Assembly (NCBI GenBank): GCA_026182355.1
Contig: JAPFBL010000319.1
Span: forward strand, 62,001-126,000
Direction: 5' to 3'
From: Hermatobates lingyangjiaoensis
Taxonomy: Eukaryota; Arthropoda; Insecta; Hemiptera; Hermatobatidae
Length of the DNA stretch: 64,000 nucleotides
In this document: positions 46,396 to 60,488 of the stretch, one piece after another
Layout of the letters: each line of letters begins with the position of its first letter
Position numbering within the stretch: the stretch's first letter is position 1
The notes under the pieces: generated by a model
Database searches by the model: none
What the model saw: the letters and a program-made list of their open reading frames with translations, nothing else
Told to the model about the DNA's origin: nothing
Position numbers and translations under genes: made by a program

Positions 46396-46437
<42 letters not shown>

Positions 46438-47173
46438 ATATATATACTGCGTTTACGTTTGGAGTGTACTCGTTTATGTGATGCTTTTTACGTTGCTTGG
46501 CTTCAACCAAAGCTGAGCCTGCGTTATGAACAATTCACGGGCGTCCGTTGGTCAGCGCAGAGGACCTACCCATAGCGTGTTCCATGCTATTCCATGACCT
46601 CCCTTTCAATGATTGTTTCAGGGTACAAATCCTCAACAAATCCCCGAGTCTAATTCCCATGTCACCCTTAGAGCTCCCGAAGAGGCATTCATATAGCCTC
46701 CTTGAGGGCTCGTTCTCCTCCTGGTCTCAACCTGTTACCGTTAATTATTTTTATTTTATTATTATTATTATTATTATTTATTATATTTTTATTTTATTAT
46801 TTATTATATATTTTTATACAGTTTTTAATAATATGGGGATTTCTTATCTTGTTTCGTAAATTACATTATGGAGGCGATTTCTATTAACATATTCCATTCT
46901 CCGATGAGGATGCAAATTCGAGTGGTTCTACGTGTTTATTGTGTCTTCATATGTAGTTAAATGTATATATATATATATTATATATCATATGAATGTAACA
47001 TATGAAAGTGGGAATTACTTGTAAGATTCAATTCATCTTAAAATCTTATTCTATTTCAGTATGTGATATAAATTAATATATTATTATATATTAGATATAT
47101 AAAGTTTAATTAATAATTTAATATATTTATATAAATTTAATTAAAATATGATGTATTTCATGTTTATGTGATA

Positions 47174-47206
<33 letters not shown>

Positions 47207-50200
47207 ATATATATATTTTATCAGTTGGGTTTTTGACTCTGACGAAGACCGCTTGTTACGGTTGAAAGATCTTAGTCTTGTTTTCCCATTTCTTATTGTG
47301 GTTTGACCATTGATTGTTGTTTCACGTGTTTATGTGAAATCTTTATATATATATATATATATATAAAACAATATCGTAATATCCACGTGAATTAAATATG
47401 AAGTCTAAACCACAGTAACAAAATCAGAAAAAGGACTAAAATGTTTCAACAACAAGTGATCTTCGTCAATATTACTTCAGCGTCAGTGAGAATCTGACGA
47501 AGACCACTTGTTTAAGTTGAAAGTTCTTCGTCATTTTTCTGATTTTATTTCTGTAGTTTAGACGAAGATGTACATAGAATTACTAGTTATAATGGGAATA
47601 CATTACTCTAGTAATGCCTAATCAGTTTGAAACCCCTTAGTTTTTTATCCATATTCTTATTTCAGTGATATTGTTAAATTTTTATCGTAATTATTGAAAT
47701 TAGAAAATTGTTAAAAGAAGGAGAAATTATCAAATGATACAGTTTATAAACAGATTTTATTATAGAAACCCATAGCGATTTCAAAGGAATATTAATATTT
47801 CAATTAATAACTTTATCGTACCACGTTTATTAAAATTGCAGATACAGGTATATTGTTAGCAACGATTCTATCATATTCACCTTCCCTATGATAGCCATAG
47901 CCATTGTTTATTTTAGTTGTTTTTGCACCCTTCTTTTGCACACACTTTTAAACATGGTTGCCTAAAAACTACCTAATGTTCCATGAAATTAACAATTTAT
48001 TGAAAGAAATAATGTTGTTGCCGTTTAAATGAAGTACTGAACATTGAAGGGTATAGAACAGTAGAAATGGAAATATTCAGGGGGAGAGAATGATGAAGTA
48101 ATCTTTTCCAATTATAGGGATGAACTTGATTCGTCTCAAGAGACCACTTAGAAGAGTGGAAGGCTTTTCGACTGGTCACTGCGATCTATGAAAACATCTG
48201 CAGACACTGGTCATCCATTCGATTGAGATCTATTCTTACTAGCTTTATCTAATTTTACAAACTCCATGATCTGGTTCATTTTTCTTCATCCGTTTCGTTC
48301 ATTTCTTAGCTATCTTTGCTAATCTTATAGAACTATTAAGTTAGATATTTTCCTTAAAACCATTTCTCTTATTTAAACTCTTAGTATACACTATTAGATG
48401 GAAGATGAGACAGGGGCTCATATAGTGGAGGGACGGAAGACCTTAGTATGCATGCAAACCTCCTTTTTCAGCTGAAGATGAAATAATTCCTGCACTTAAC
48501 ATATCGGTGTTAATCCGAAGGTTCAGACTTCTTTTTATCAACTAGCTTAACGATTAGAAGATATTAAAATCCATATAAAATCACTATGGAGATCTAATAG
48601 CGCCTCCACTTAGCAATAATAATAAATTATTATTATTATAATTATAAAAATAAGTAATTACGTAATAACCACACGTATACGACTTTTGCTTTCAACCTTA
48701 CAATAAATTAAACATAATAGTTAAATAATCAAAAAATTAATATCAAATAATAGTTGATTTGATATGCTTTTTTTTATCACAAGTAAACAGAAATGAAATA
48801 TTGGGGAATTTAAAAAAATACGTCTCCACATAAAAAAGTTTTTTTTTTAATTGACTCTACTTCATGACCAAGCATTAACATATTTATCATAAAATGTTGT
48901 ATCCTTATATTAATTTTACCAACCCGGGCATTTTTATTGCTTCTTCAGTATTCTTATTTCAATTTTAATTTAACAAAAAAATATTTTTATATTTATTATT
49001 AGTTAAATACTTAAATATATAAACACTGTATCAGCCTATATATCCAAATCAGTATCCTTATGTTTATATCAGAGAGAATGTATCTGTTATAAATGATTTA
49101 TTGTATTCACTTATACACATTTTAGCATCTTCTACTACTAGATCTGATTACCTACTGACCATGTTTTTTACTCTTCTAACTATACTACTGCATCCCTGTT
49201 GAAATGTTGACAAGGAAACCCTAAAGTCTTATAAGCTAACAAAACGTTTTGTTTTTCAACAAAACATTCTGCAACATTCCAAGGACAAAGAAAAATGAAA
49301 TAGTCGCAAATATAAACTGAAATGAGTCTACGTAGATATTGTATCGTAAATAATTATAATAAAACTGATACAGGCAGTGGAGATTAAACTACAAAGAAAG
49401 AACAGGAAAGACAGAAAACAATCGGATGACATGAAGACCTCAGAGTATTTTTAAACCATCGATTTAACCTCAGTGATAATATATTACGAGGGTGGATAAG
49501 ATAAAATGTATTAAATTAAATTCAATTATGCTTTTTATACGGAAAGATGTCAGTGAAATTCAAGCATTTTCTTGTAAATAAATTTCCTTCAGTTCAGGAC
49601 AAAATCATTCTTGATTTAGGCATCAAATTTGACATTACTAATGTTATAAATAAACTCAATCATATTTTAATATCCGTCTTCATTAAAATTAATTTTGAAT
49701 ATATGTAATCTCTAGCTTTTCAATGTATTTTTTAATTTCCTTTTGAGAATTGGAACCAGCAACTAATGAAATAGTTTGAGGATATTGTAATTAGCAGTTC
49801 TGGGACAGAGGCTCGCAACTGCGGAATTATTATGCTGGTATAAGTGTGAAGGTAAGTACGTTTTGTTCATAGCATATGAGTCTTAGTGAAGGAGTCATTA
49901 TTGAAATAGTATGGTCTTATAGTTTAAAGTTATAAAATGGCACCTGCTATTTCAAATCAGAGTTTGTGGAAGGGATCAATAAGAATGGTATGGTACGAGT
50001 ATATAAATGTTTAAGTGGGTTGAGGAATGATTACGCTACGATAAAGATATTTAGAGAGGCAAGTAGATTTTTCTTCAAAATTGCAGTTCAACTGTTATAG
50101 TGATCTAATAATGGCCATCTCAAATCGTGTCATACGTCCACATATCTGGCTTATAAAGCAGCCCTGCTGTAAGGTGGGCACATTTTTTTAGAACATTTAG

Positions 50201-53200
50201 ATGCAAACCTTGAGCGGCCTTGCGTCACCGGGCTGGAATAATATCATAGGTCATTCAAATTTGGACCTATGGAACAATTGTAGGTCGATTGTAGCAGGTA
50301 TCAATTTGTGGGGATAAAATAGAACCATAATATTTATTGCATTAGTAATAGTTTCGAGATTATAATTTCTATTCAGCGATCCACATCGCTTTGGGTATAA
50401 CAGAAACTTATCCCTTCTTCTTCTGTTATGACTTCAGGTATCACAAAAACTCATCTCTTTTTTTCTGTCATCACTGTGGGCACCGAGAAAACTCATCCCA
50501 TCTTCTTTTACTATTCATTTGGGTATAACAAAAACTTATCTCTTCTTTTTCTATTATCACTTTGGGTATAACAAAAACTTATCACTTCAACCCGATAATA
50601 ATTCAAATTTAATCCAATTTTACCATCATCTATATGGATATCAGCAGCTCTATTTGAAATCGTTGTACAAATTCATACCTCAGTATAGGAAAAATATGAT
50701 TCAGTTAAAAGCTTGAAGGTTATATAAAATATTAGGAGACAAGTAAATGACCAGAAAAATTATTTTAAAAAAGAACGATTAAACTAAAATATTTCAAAAA
50801 TATTCTATTATCTAATCTAATCATTTCGGCACTGGTGAGGAAATGCATGCCTGAGTTTTTTTTATTAATAATTCTTTATTTGTCATTGGACTAGTTCCAG
50901 ATGAAATTGAGAGAATCTTCAGAAACCTGGCAACATATTTTATAGCTACTTATACATAACCTTAATTACAGCTGTTCAATAGGCTACGATTAGCTAGAAT
51001 TTATCAAATAGTTTGTTGGTTTCTTAATAAATGAACGAACAAATCATGACAATTAAACATTGATAATAAGCTACAGTGGAGGTTAAATTAATATTATTTT
51101 AGATGGTTTTTAAGATTTCTGACCAAAGGAGTTTTCCAATTACATTGATCATTGATTAGGAAACCCTCATGCTGATAACATTTCATTTTAACACTTCTTG
51201 TATCTCATCATAAGTTTCATATCTTGAAAATTAATATTCAGGTTCCATCTTTCCACATAAATACTTCCATATTATTTTTTTGTCTTATTTGGTCTTTCTT
51301 AGTGTTGTTCCTCCAATTCTTCTACTTCCCGGTAGTTCAATAATTATGTTTTAAGTCCTCCATGTAATTAATATCATATGCTGTTTTGGCAGAAAGTTAA
51401 TATCACATGATTTCTAACAAACTGTTAGAACCTCATCTAATTAATATGGCTCACAGTTTCTGTTTCCTTTAAAGTCTCTATAAGCCGATAAAATTAACTT
51501 TTATAATATGCTTTAAACTATACAATGACTACTTTTTTCTTATTTTTGTCAAAATTCTTTGATATTTAAAAAAGTGTATCATATTTTATTACAAAAAGAA
51601 AGAATTGGTTCAATATGAAAAAAAAAACATAAAGTAATTGGATCTGGTGAAAATGTGTTCTCTTCAATCAGATATCACAGGGAATAAATGAAATCATACC
51701 TCAAGGCAAAAGACATTCCTTTACACCAAAAACTGACTTGCTTTAACAAATAAGATATATTACTCAATTCACGTAAAGTGAATAGTACAAAGTACAAAGA
51801 ATGTACTTTGAATTACTTTGGGATTAAAAGGTAAGTGTACACTTTACTACGTCTTCCATACTAGATTGATGAGTCCATAAAACACGTATGATTTCATAGA
51901 TTATCTGCATGCACCAACAATTTCTCAACGTATCAGTTTCCATATTTCCAACAGTACTTTTTTAAGTTTTTTTTCAATATTGGTCATGAAAGAAACATTG
52001 TTACAGTTCAAAACTCTCTCGTGAAAGCTTATCAGGTTTAGCAGTTGAAGAAAATGGAGTAAAGGCAGGAGATGATCAAGAAAATTGCTTCTAAAAAGAG
52101 GCCAATCTCTTATGTCAGATTACTGCGTGAAGCACACGTACTAACTTTTTCCTCCAATTTTCTTGCATCTATGGGACACCATTCCGGCAGTACTGCCTTC
52201 AGTTTCATTATAGTAGACTTGGTGGAAGCACTGTGGAGAAACCATAGCTATATGCCTCCAAAGTATATAGCTTATGACATCCTTTTACTTAATAGCGTCA
52301 TACATTAATCTTTTGAGACAGTGGGACGTATTTTTGCGATTTCTTTTAATGAAGTCCAAATGATATTCAAACATACGAGTATACATAAAATATTAATTAT
52401 AAAATAGACATGTTTGTGTCCACAATTTATTTATACCTAAATATATAAAAAAATAAAAAGTATGCGCTTATAACCTTCTAGGTCCTGAAAGCTTTCAGAT
52501 CATATTAGAATGAGAAAAGATCTTTAGCCACCCAGATTCGTGAACTTTATGATTCTCTATCTCATCTCTGATAGGTGAGATAGAGACTGAGCTCACCATC
52601 TCACAACAACTGATACTTTTATATTAGGTGATCACTTCTATATTAAATGTTGAATATACAGTCTATTTATTTAATAATATAATCTAATAATAAACTCCTG
52701 ACAAATTAAATTTTATTTTTTTCTTAATGTCCACATTGATAATTTACCAAAAAGAAAAAAAAATCCTGCACACTTCAATGTATATAAAGAAAGATAGAGA
52801 AATTAAAAACACACACTTACAGTCTCTAATTTTCGGTTTCAACCGTCTTCAGGAGAGATTCAGTGCGCTTGGTTTCCCTCTCAATCGCTCCTAAAGACGG
52901 TTCAAACCAAACATTAGAGACTGTAAATGTGTGCATTTAATTTCTCTATGTTTGTTTTTTGTACATTGAACTGTTTGTCTGTTTCAGATCGTATTTGCAT
53001 CGAAAAAGTATATATATATATATATATAATAAAATCAATAATATATCAACTGTTCAATAGAATATGTGTAGTATAAAATCGGAATTCGGTTAATTTTCTA
53101 GGTTCAAAATCAAACTCTCAAAGCTTAGTTCTGCTTATGAAATAGTTTTTAAATTAAAACCGAAATGTCGGTATTGAGAGTTCATTTCTAACCGAGAAAA

Positions 53201-53448
53201 TTGACTGAATCCCTATACATTATATATATATATATATATAGGTGTGTTCTCTAATCGGGGTTCGGTCAATTTTCCAGGATAAAAAATCAAACTCTCGTTG
53301 CCAACGTTTCGGTTTTATTTAAAACCTTTTTCATAGGCAGAAGTAAGAATTTTTTAACTAAGAAAATTTTTTTATCCTGGAAAATTGACCGAACCCCGAT
53401 TAGAGAACACACCTATTCTATCAAACGGTCGATATATTATTGAATCTG

Positions 53449-53492
<44 letters not shown>

Positions 53493-54058
53493 TCACTGAT
53501 AAAACGAAATACGATCCAAACTGGACACAATACGAGTTCGAGATTAACAAAGAGCAACACACAAAGTAGGGAAACACACTTACAGACTCAAATTTTCGGG
53601 TAATCCGTCTTCAGGAGAAAAGAGAATGGGAGACCAAGCACGTTGTAGGCGCAACGGCAAGTAACCAACCCGGCAACCGCCAGTGCTGTCAACCGTACCC
53701 GGTCTTAAAGTATAAAATTAGGAGAAGATATAAACAGAAACTCAGATAAGCAGTACTAGTTGGGTAAAACTATAAATAAAACTATAAATACCCACTTATA
53801 AATTGGATAAATCTATTTATAGTTTTACCCAACTAGTACTGCTTATCTGAGTTTCTGTTTATATCTTCTCCTAATTTTATACTTTAAGACCGGGTACGGT
53901 TGACAGCACTGGCGGTTGCCGGGTTGGTTACTTGCCGTTGCGCCTACAACGTGCTTGGTCTCCCATTCTCTTTTCTCCTGAAGACGGATTACCCGAAAAT
54001 TTGAGTCTGTAAGTGTGTTTCCCTACTTTGTGTGTTGCTCTTTGTTAATCTCGAACTC

Positions 54059-54103
<45 letters not shown>

Positions 54104-54376
54104 TACATAAAGTTCAATATAGAAAAAGAAACATAGAGAAATTAAAAGCACCCATCTACAGTCTCTAATTTTTTGGTTTGAACCGTCTTCAGGAGAGATA
54201 ATAGAGAGAAACCAAGCGTACTGGTTCAAAGACGTTTGGAGACTAATAATCCAAGTAATTAGAGACTGTAAGTGTGTGCTTTTAATTTCTGTATGTTTCT
54301 TTGGTATGTTTCTTTCTCTACATTGAACTATATTTGTCCGTTTCAGATCGTATTTCCAACGAAAAAGTACATACAT

Positions 54377-54423
<47 letters not shown>

Positions 54424-57221
54424 TTTGTTATAAATTATGCCAATTTTTATTCTTGTCCTTTTGCGAGTGAATTTTTCAAACTTTCTGAATATGGCTTTCC
54501 ACCTTTCCGGTAAGATATAAAGCAATTCGCCAAATCTTTTATTCTCATATCCATTTTTTTCTTTTTTTACAAACTCACAATAAATAATAAATATTCTGAA
54601 GGATTTCAACGTTTCGGTCAGCTTTGACCATCATGAGGGAAGGGAGTCTTTAGAGAGTTTTTTACTAGATTTATAACTTAACTCAAATGCTAATGAAAAC
54701 TATCTAAATTGTTGAACTTACTAACTGAATAAGAAATGTTTACATAAATTGAGTGGGAGTTTTACACAGTGAGAAGAAGCCGAACCTGAACCATCAGACC
54801 ACGAGCTTCACAAGAATATTAAAACTGCACGCAGGGACGTAAGATGTTAAGTTCAAGCCCAGATTAGGTTCAAAGTGGTAGTGCTTTTTTAAGAAAAGAA
54901 AAAAATTGATATGAAGAATAAAAGATTTGGCGAATTGCTTTATATCTTACCGGAAAGGTGGAAAGCCATATTCAGAAAGTTTGAAAAATTCACTCGCAAA
55001 AGGACAAGAATAAAAATTGGCATAATTTTTAACAAAAGATGTTTGGATGAAGGTCTGCTCTCAAAATACAAATTTTATATATATAATATATATATATATA
55101 ATATATAATATATAACTAAATTAAATGAAGGTTTGGTGAGTCTTCCAGGTCCAAATCAAACTGTAACTGCCACTGTTTTGGTTTTATTTCAAACTTTTTT
55201 CAGAGGTTAAAGTTGAATATTTTGAAGACTACTGTAATAACATAACAGGTTTAAAATGAGAATGTGCAGAAATCTAAACAAACACAACTATGCTCAACGG
55301 AATTTTTTTAAAATTTACATTTTCAAAATTGCTTAAAACAGTCAATGATAAAAGATTTTAAATAAAACTGAGACATCGGCTTTGAAAGTTTTTATTTGAC
55401 CTAAAAAAAACTTACTGAACCTTGATAAATGTTTATCTTGTATACGAAATTGTATTTTAAAATACAATTATCATTTTTATTCAAATTTATTTCAACGCTT
55501 TTAAAAACATATATGCCAACTCCGTTATTACCGCTGTGAAAATGTTCTACAATCTCTCCATGTAGCCAGTTGTCAAATTAAAATCGTATATTTAAGGTTA
55601 TCTTCAGAGTTGTTAAAGTTCTTTTAGCGTATTTTAGTCATTATTATGGAGTTAAGATTTTGAGGTGTATCGACGTAGTAGGCTGTCAAATAATGTTTAC
55701 ACTTATAAAATATAAAAAATATAAAAGAAGGAACTCCTGATGTAATTCATGTTACTTTGAACTCTTTTTCTTTCACTCCTTGAGGACAATTATTTATTTA
55801 TATCACGTAAACATCATAATGATAAAGAAGATAGGAAAGAGGTTATTTGAAAACGAACTACCTTACAAGCCTTCACAACTTGTTCTCATTTTTATGATGG
55901 GATTTTTTTTACTTGTAGGCCATTTGTTTTTCATATCATATTTATGTATACATGTATTCTTAAATATCCTTGAGTTAGATTAATACTTCCTTCAATTGTG
56001 ATAAAGAAGCGTGGTCGAATGAGATTATCATCTACAAAGATTTATAGCCTATACCGCCTTCTAGCGTGTTCTGGGAATCAGTTGAAGCTGGTGATAAACA
56101 TTTCGACCTTTTAAATAAAAGTTAAAAAAGATCAAATTGTTTAACCTGTTTCAAAAGAAAAGTAAAGATTTTGGGTGGTAGCACTGCAAAAGGGAAGCTA
56201 AGTATACCGACGGACATCAGATACTTAATGTTCATGAAACAATTTAAAATATAAGATCCTATATTCAGCATCAAATTCTTGTTTTTTTTTTATTTTTTAA
56301 TTCATTTGGTTTAGTAAAATTTACACAGAATTAACCTCTACTGTGTAATCACTAACATACAAGGATGCCTTTTGAAAGGTAAAGAATGACCCTAGCCTGA
56401 GGTAATGTGTGAAACAGCTCCAGGCTAAAGTCCAAGAAGAAAAGGGGGTGTTTTAGTTGATAGTCTGGTTTACTGGGAGCCCAGCACTACATATTCACTA
56501 AAAAATCGTAAAGCCGATCCAAACTGGACACAATATGAATTCAAAATTGAAGAAGACAAAAGAAACACACTTATTAACTCAAATTTGGATTTTTTGCCGT
56601 TGCATCTACAGCGTGGTTGGTTTCCCTCTCACTTTTCTCTCTAAGATGGATTTTACGAAAAATTGATTTAGTATAGAACAACTCTACTTCAATTTTGAAC
56701 TCGATTATAACACACACACACACACATATATATATACAGGATAATGAGAAGATAGATTAGTTGACCAATTTTTATTTACATAGCCCGACATGTTTCGGTC
56801 CTCACTGACCATTATCAAAGATTATAGTATAACTCTATCATAAACTTGTATAGTTCCTATACAAGGAACTATAATCCTTGATAATGGTCAGTGAGGACCG
56901 AAACATGTCGGGCTATGTAAATAAAAATTGATCAACTAATCTATCTTGTACCACAAAAATGGAGAAAGTGTATTAGAGAAATTCAGAGACAGTAGAAAAG
57001 TTGTGAAATTAACAATTTAACAAGACATGTATAAACGAAGGTCTGCTTCCAAAATATACGAATATATATATATATAATAATATGTATGTATGAGTATGAG
57101 TATGTATGAGTTAGCTTTAACTACTCAAAGGGACTACTTCTGTCCGATGACGACGAATGTCGAAATATCGCTGTGAGTCTTTTTTGTGTGTGTTTTTATT
57201 TGTTTTTCTCTTTCCTGTGTG

Positions 57222-57269
<48 letters not shown>

Positions 57270-60214
57270 CAAAATTGAGGATAGATAGCACACAAAGTAA
57301 AGAAACACACTTACAAACTGAAATTTTCTGGCAATCCGTCTTCAGGAGAAAAGAGAAAGGGAGACCAAGCACGTTGCGGACGCAACGACTAGTATATATA
57401 TACATAAAATTCTGAAACATTTTAAGGATAATAATACAAAATAAATATTAAAAACAAAAATTCGTTAAATGTATTATATGTTTCAATTAAAAAGATAAAA
57501 TTATCTTTCCTTGGTTTCTAATGGTATCTGCATGGGCAGATTGTCTCCTTCTATTTATTCTCATAATGAAGGTTCAATGCAATAATTTGAGATTCTAAAT
57601 AGTAGTCTTTTTTCATTGTGTTTCAACTCATACTGAACTGTACATCTATAAATATATATGTATATATAGCCTGTTAGGATAGATAATATATTCGATTATA
57701 TATTGTACATTTTATTCCTCATATTAAATTAATTGAATGAATTTCATTAATTTATACTAATATCAAATAAGTGGTATATTATTTATATCTGGATTATATC
57801 AATGAAAATTTTCTCTCCTTATAATAATTTGCATGACTTTGACGTTATTGTTGTGCATACAATCAAGATTCGCCCCGGGCGCTAGCAGACCTATGCACGC
57901 CACTTGGTCAGATAGACCAAAAGTCAGAGTCCTTCCACCAGACACTCTCACTTGAATTATTCCATCTTCTATTAAGGAAGAAAATCAGCGGAGGGGGGGG
58001 GGTGCATGGGGGGGCACAAGTCCTAAATTATTATAAACACTATTTCTATGTGGGAAATAGATATAAAATTATCAAATAATTTTATCGAAAAAGAATAGAA
58101 CCTAACGGCATCAACAATATGAAAAAACCGTTCAAGTAGTACAGTACAAAACATCCTTCATGTGAGCATTTTGTCCAAATAAATCATTATTTCCCCTGAA
58201 TAAGAAATAATATAATAAACTAATCACAACAATACAATATAATAATATAATATATAAAATAATATAATATCGCACATGAAATCGAGCAAAAGAAAATAAT
58301 GAACAATAACTGAATCTCAAACCTAATTAGAATTAACATCTTTAGAGAACTTTTCTCTAAAATGTATTACTCTTAATTAATAAATTTTATTTAATAATGA
58401 AAATTTCATTTTAAATATTTTTTAATGATACAGTTGTCTTATTTTTAAAATACAATAGAAAATCATAGAATTGTTAACCGAACTTGGGTAGGCGTAAAAT
58501 TAAAAGGAAATCATATTCTTTGTCTAGTGTTCATCATAGAGGAAGTAATAAGATACATGTATCTATCTATTGTTATTTTAAAGTTAAGTAGATTGTTGTT
58601 GACAGGCAGTTTTGTTTTGTTGTACATGGGAAACTTTGCACGGAATAATCAATGGTAGCTTATGATTATTTTTGTCTGTGTGAAAATCGCAGGGGTACAC
58701 ATAAAATAGAACAAAAGCGAACTTCCAATTTGTTGTTAACTTCGGTAAAGATTGTTTAACAAATAGGTTTCTAAACTCTTAAAGTAGTTAAGTAATGAAG
58801 TTTAAAGATTAGTCGTTGTCAGAGTGTCAAGTTGTTCTAACTGTGTAGATATAAAGTGAATTGTTTTTGTAGGAGCAAGGCAAGCGAGATGCTAAACCAT
58901 GTGAAGAACTATTTGAGAAATGAAAGAGAAGCACTGGATGGCGGGCGGAGAAGAGGGTGGGCCAGTCAGTGGACACCCGACAAGCGCATGCAAGACCCGC
59001 TCGCGCCTTCGTCGCCCCAAATCTGTTTGGGTTTTGTCATCCGGGGAGAGCAAATCACATGTCCGAGTCTGCCAAAACAAACCATTTCACTTATCTAAAT
59101 ACAAGCGAAACCAAGTCACATTTGGTTTTATTTCTCCGAGAAATCTACTGTTTCATCACCTCTAGGCAGCCCTCCTTCCTCTACTCAGTTTACGTGATAA
59201 GGGGATAATGACAAACCATCTTTTCACAAAAAATAATGGGCATTCAACATAACAAACAATTTAAAACCTATTCAAACAAATCTTATATTAAACACATCAT
59301 ATTCCATTTTTATTAAATTACTCATTATTGATTTAATAAATTAATTTAATAATTCTATTCTATCTAAAATTTGTGCATAAATATTAGAATACATTATATA
59401 AACTACGCATACTATAATCTATACACAATTTTTAATGGAATTATATATATGTATATACAAAAGTGAAACGGTCCTTATGACAACACATAAAAAAAGAACT
59501 AACCTAACCTACTTCAATATTTCGGCAATAGTCATCATCATGAGAATATGAGCTAGTTACAACCATGGTTGCTCGTTCGGTTCCTAAATGACCACTTCTT
59601 CTCTTGATGATGACGTACATCGAAATATTGAAGTGAACTATCTTGGAGCACTCACTAAAATTTATAACTTGGATATAAAGGAATATTACTATTAATGTCA
59701 GAAAGGTTGTTAGAAATGCTATTATAAAAATATATCGTCTTGCCTTGAATGTTTTAGACAAACCGCAACAGGTTAGAGAACTCTTGTCTATTGATATATT
59801 CCATTTGCATTCAAAATGTTAGAAAAACTTAAATAAATCAAACATAACTACAAACTACAGTAACAACAGTTAAACATAAACAAATGACCATACAAGGTAA
59901 GACGCTATAGTTTTATTATAACACAACAATTTTAAAGATAAATATTTTCTATAATAATCATAACTAAATGATATTAAACGCATATATTAGATATTCTAAC
60001 ACTAACATTTGATAATTTATGCTTAAAAATAGTATAACTCATTTCAATATTTGATGAACGTCATCATTAAGAAAAGATGTGATAAGCAATTGCCTCCTCC
60101 GGGCGTTGAATCAGCTCTAAATGTATCACTTCTTCTTCCTATGATGACGAACGTTGAAATATTGAAGTTAGTTACGCAAGACTTTCTCTATATATTCCTT
60201 TCTGTTTTTCTCTA

Positions 60215-60254
<40 letters not shown>

Positions 60255-60457
60255 GATTTCACATAAACACGTGAAACAACAATCAATGATCAAACCACAA
60301 TAAGAAATGGGAAAACAAGACTAAGATCTTTCAACCGTAACAAGCGGTCTTCGTCAGAGTCAAAAACCCAACTCAGTTGGGTTTTTGACTCTGACGAAGA
60401 CCGCTTGTTACGGTTGAAAGATCTTAGTCTTGTTTTCCCATTTCTTATTGTGGTTTG

Positions 60458-60488
<31 letters not shown>

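Larger units (their letters stand above)
53533..54059. repeat. perfect 246-bp inverted repeat, family C
   Basis: Arms 53533-53778 and 53814-54059 are equal in length and, as far as I can read, identical. The spacer is 35 bp. Outer ends are cgagttcgag / ctcgaactcg, next to a (TA)n tract on the right. Each arm has one outward-facing hammerhead-like motif (53587-53617 minus, 53975-54005 plus). No coding sequence is recognisable in the arms. Confidence 0.92.
60287..60461. repeat. 175-bp near-perfect palindrome, family A PLE ends
   Basis: 87-bp arms meet at a single central base (60374). As read, the arms are identical. The sequence runs tgatcaaaccacaataag, the family A block on the minus strand, aaaaacccaactcagttggg, then the mirror. 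It is flanked by (TA)n on the right. A spacer-free palindrome of this length is unusual because such sequences are unstable. Confidence 0.92.

Noticed and set aside
52072..52308. 78-codon plus-strand frame
   Set aside because: No recognisable domain, no splice or promoter context, and length within chance expectation for 64 kb.
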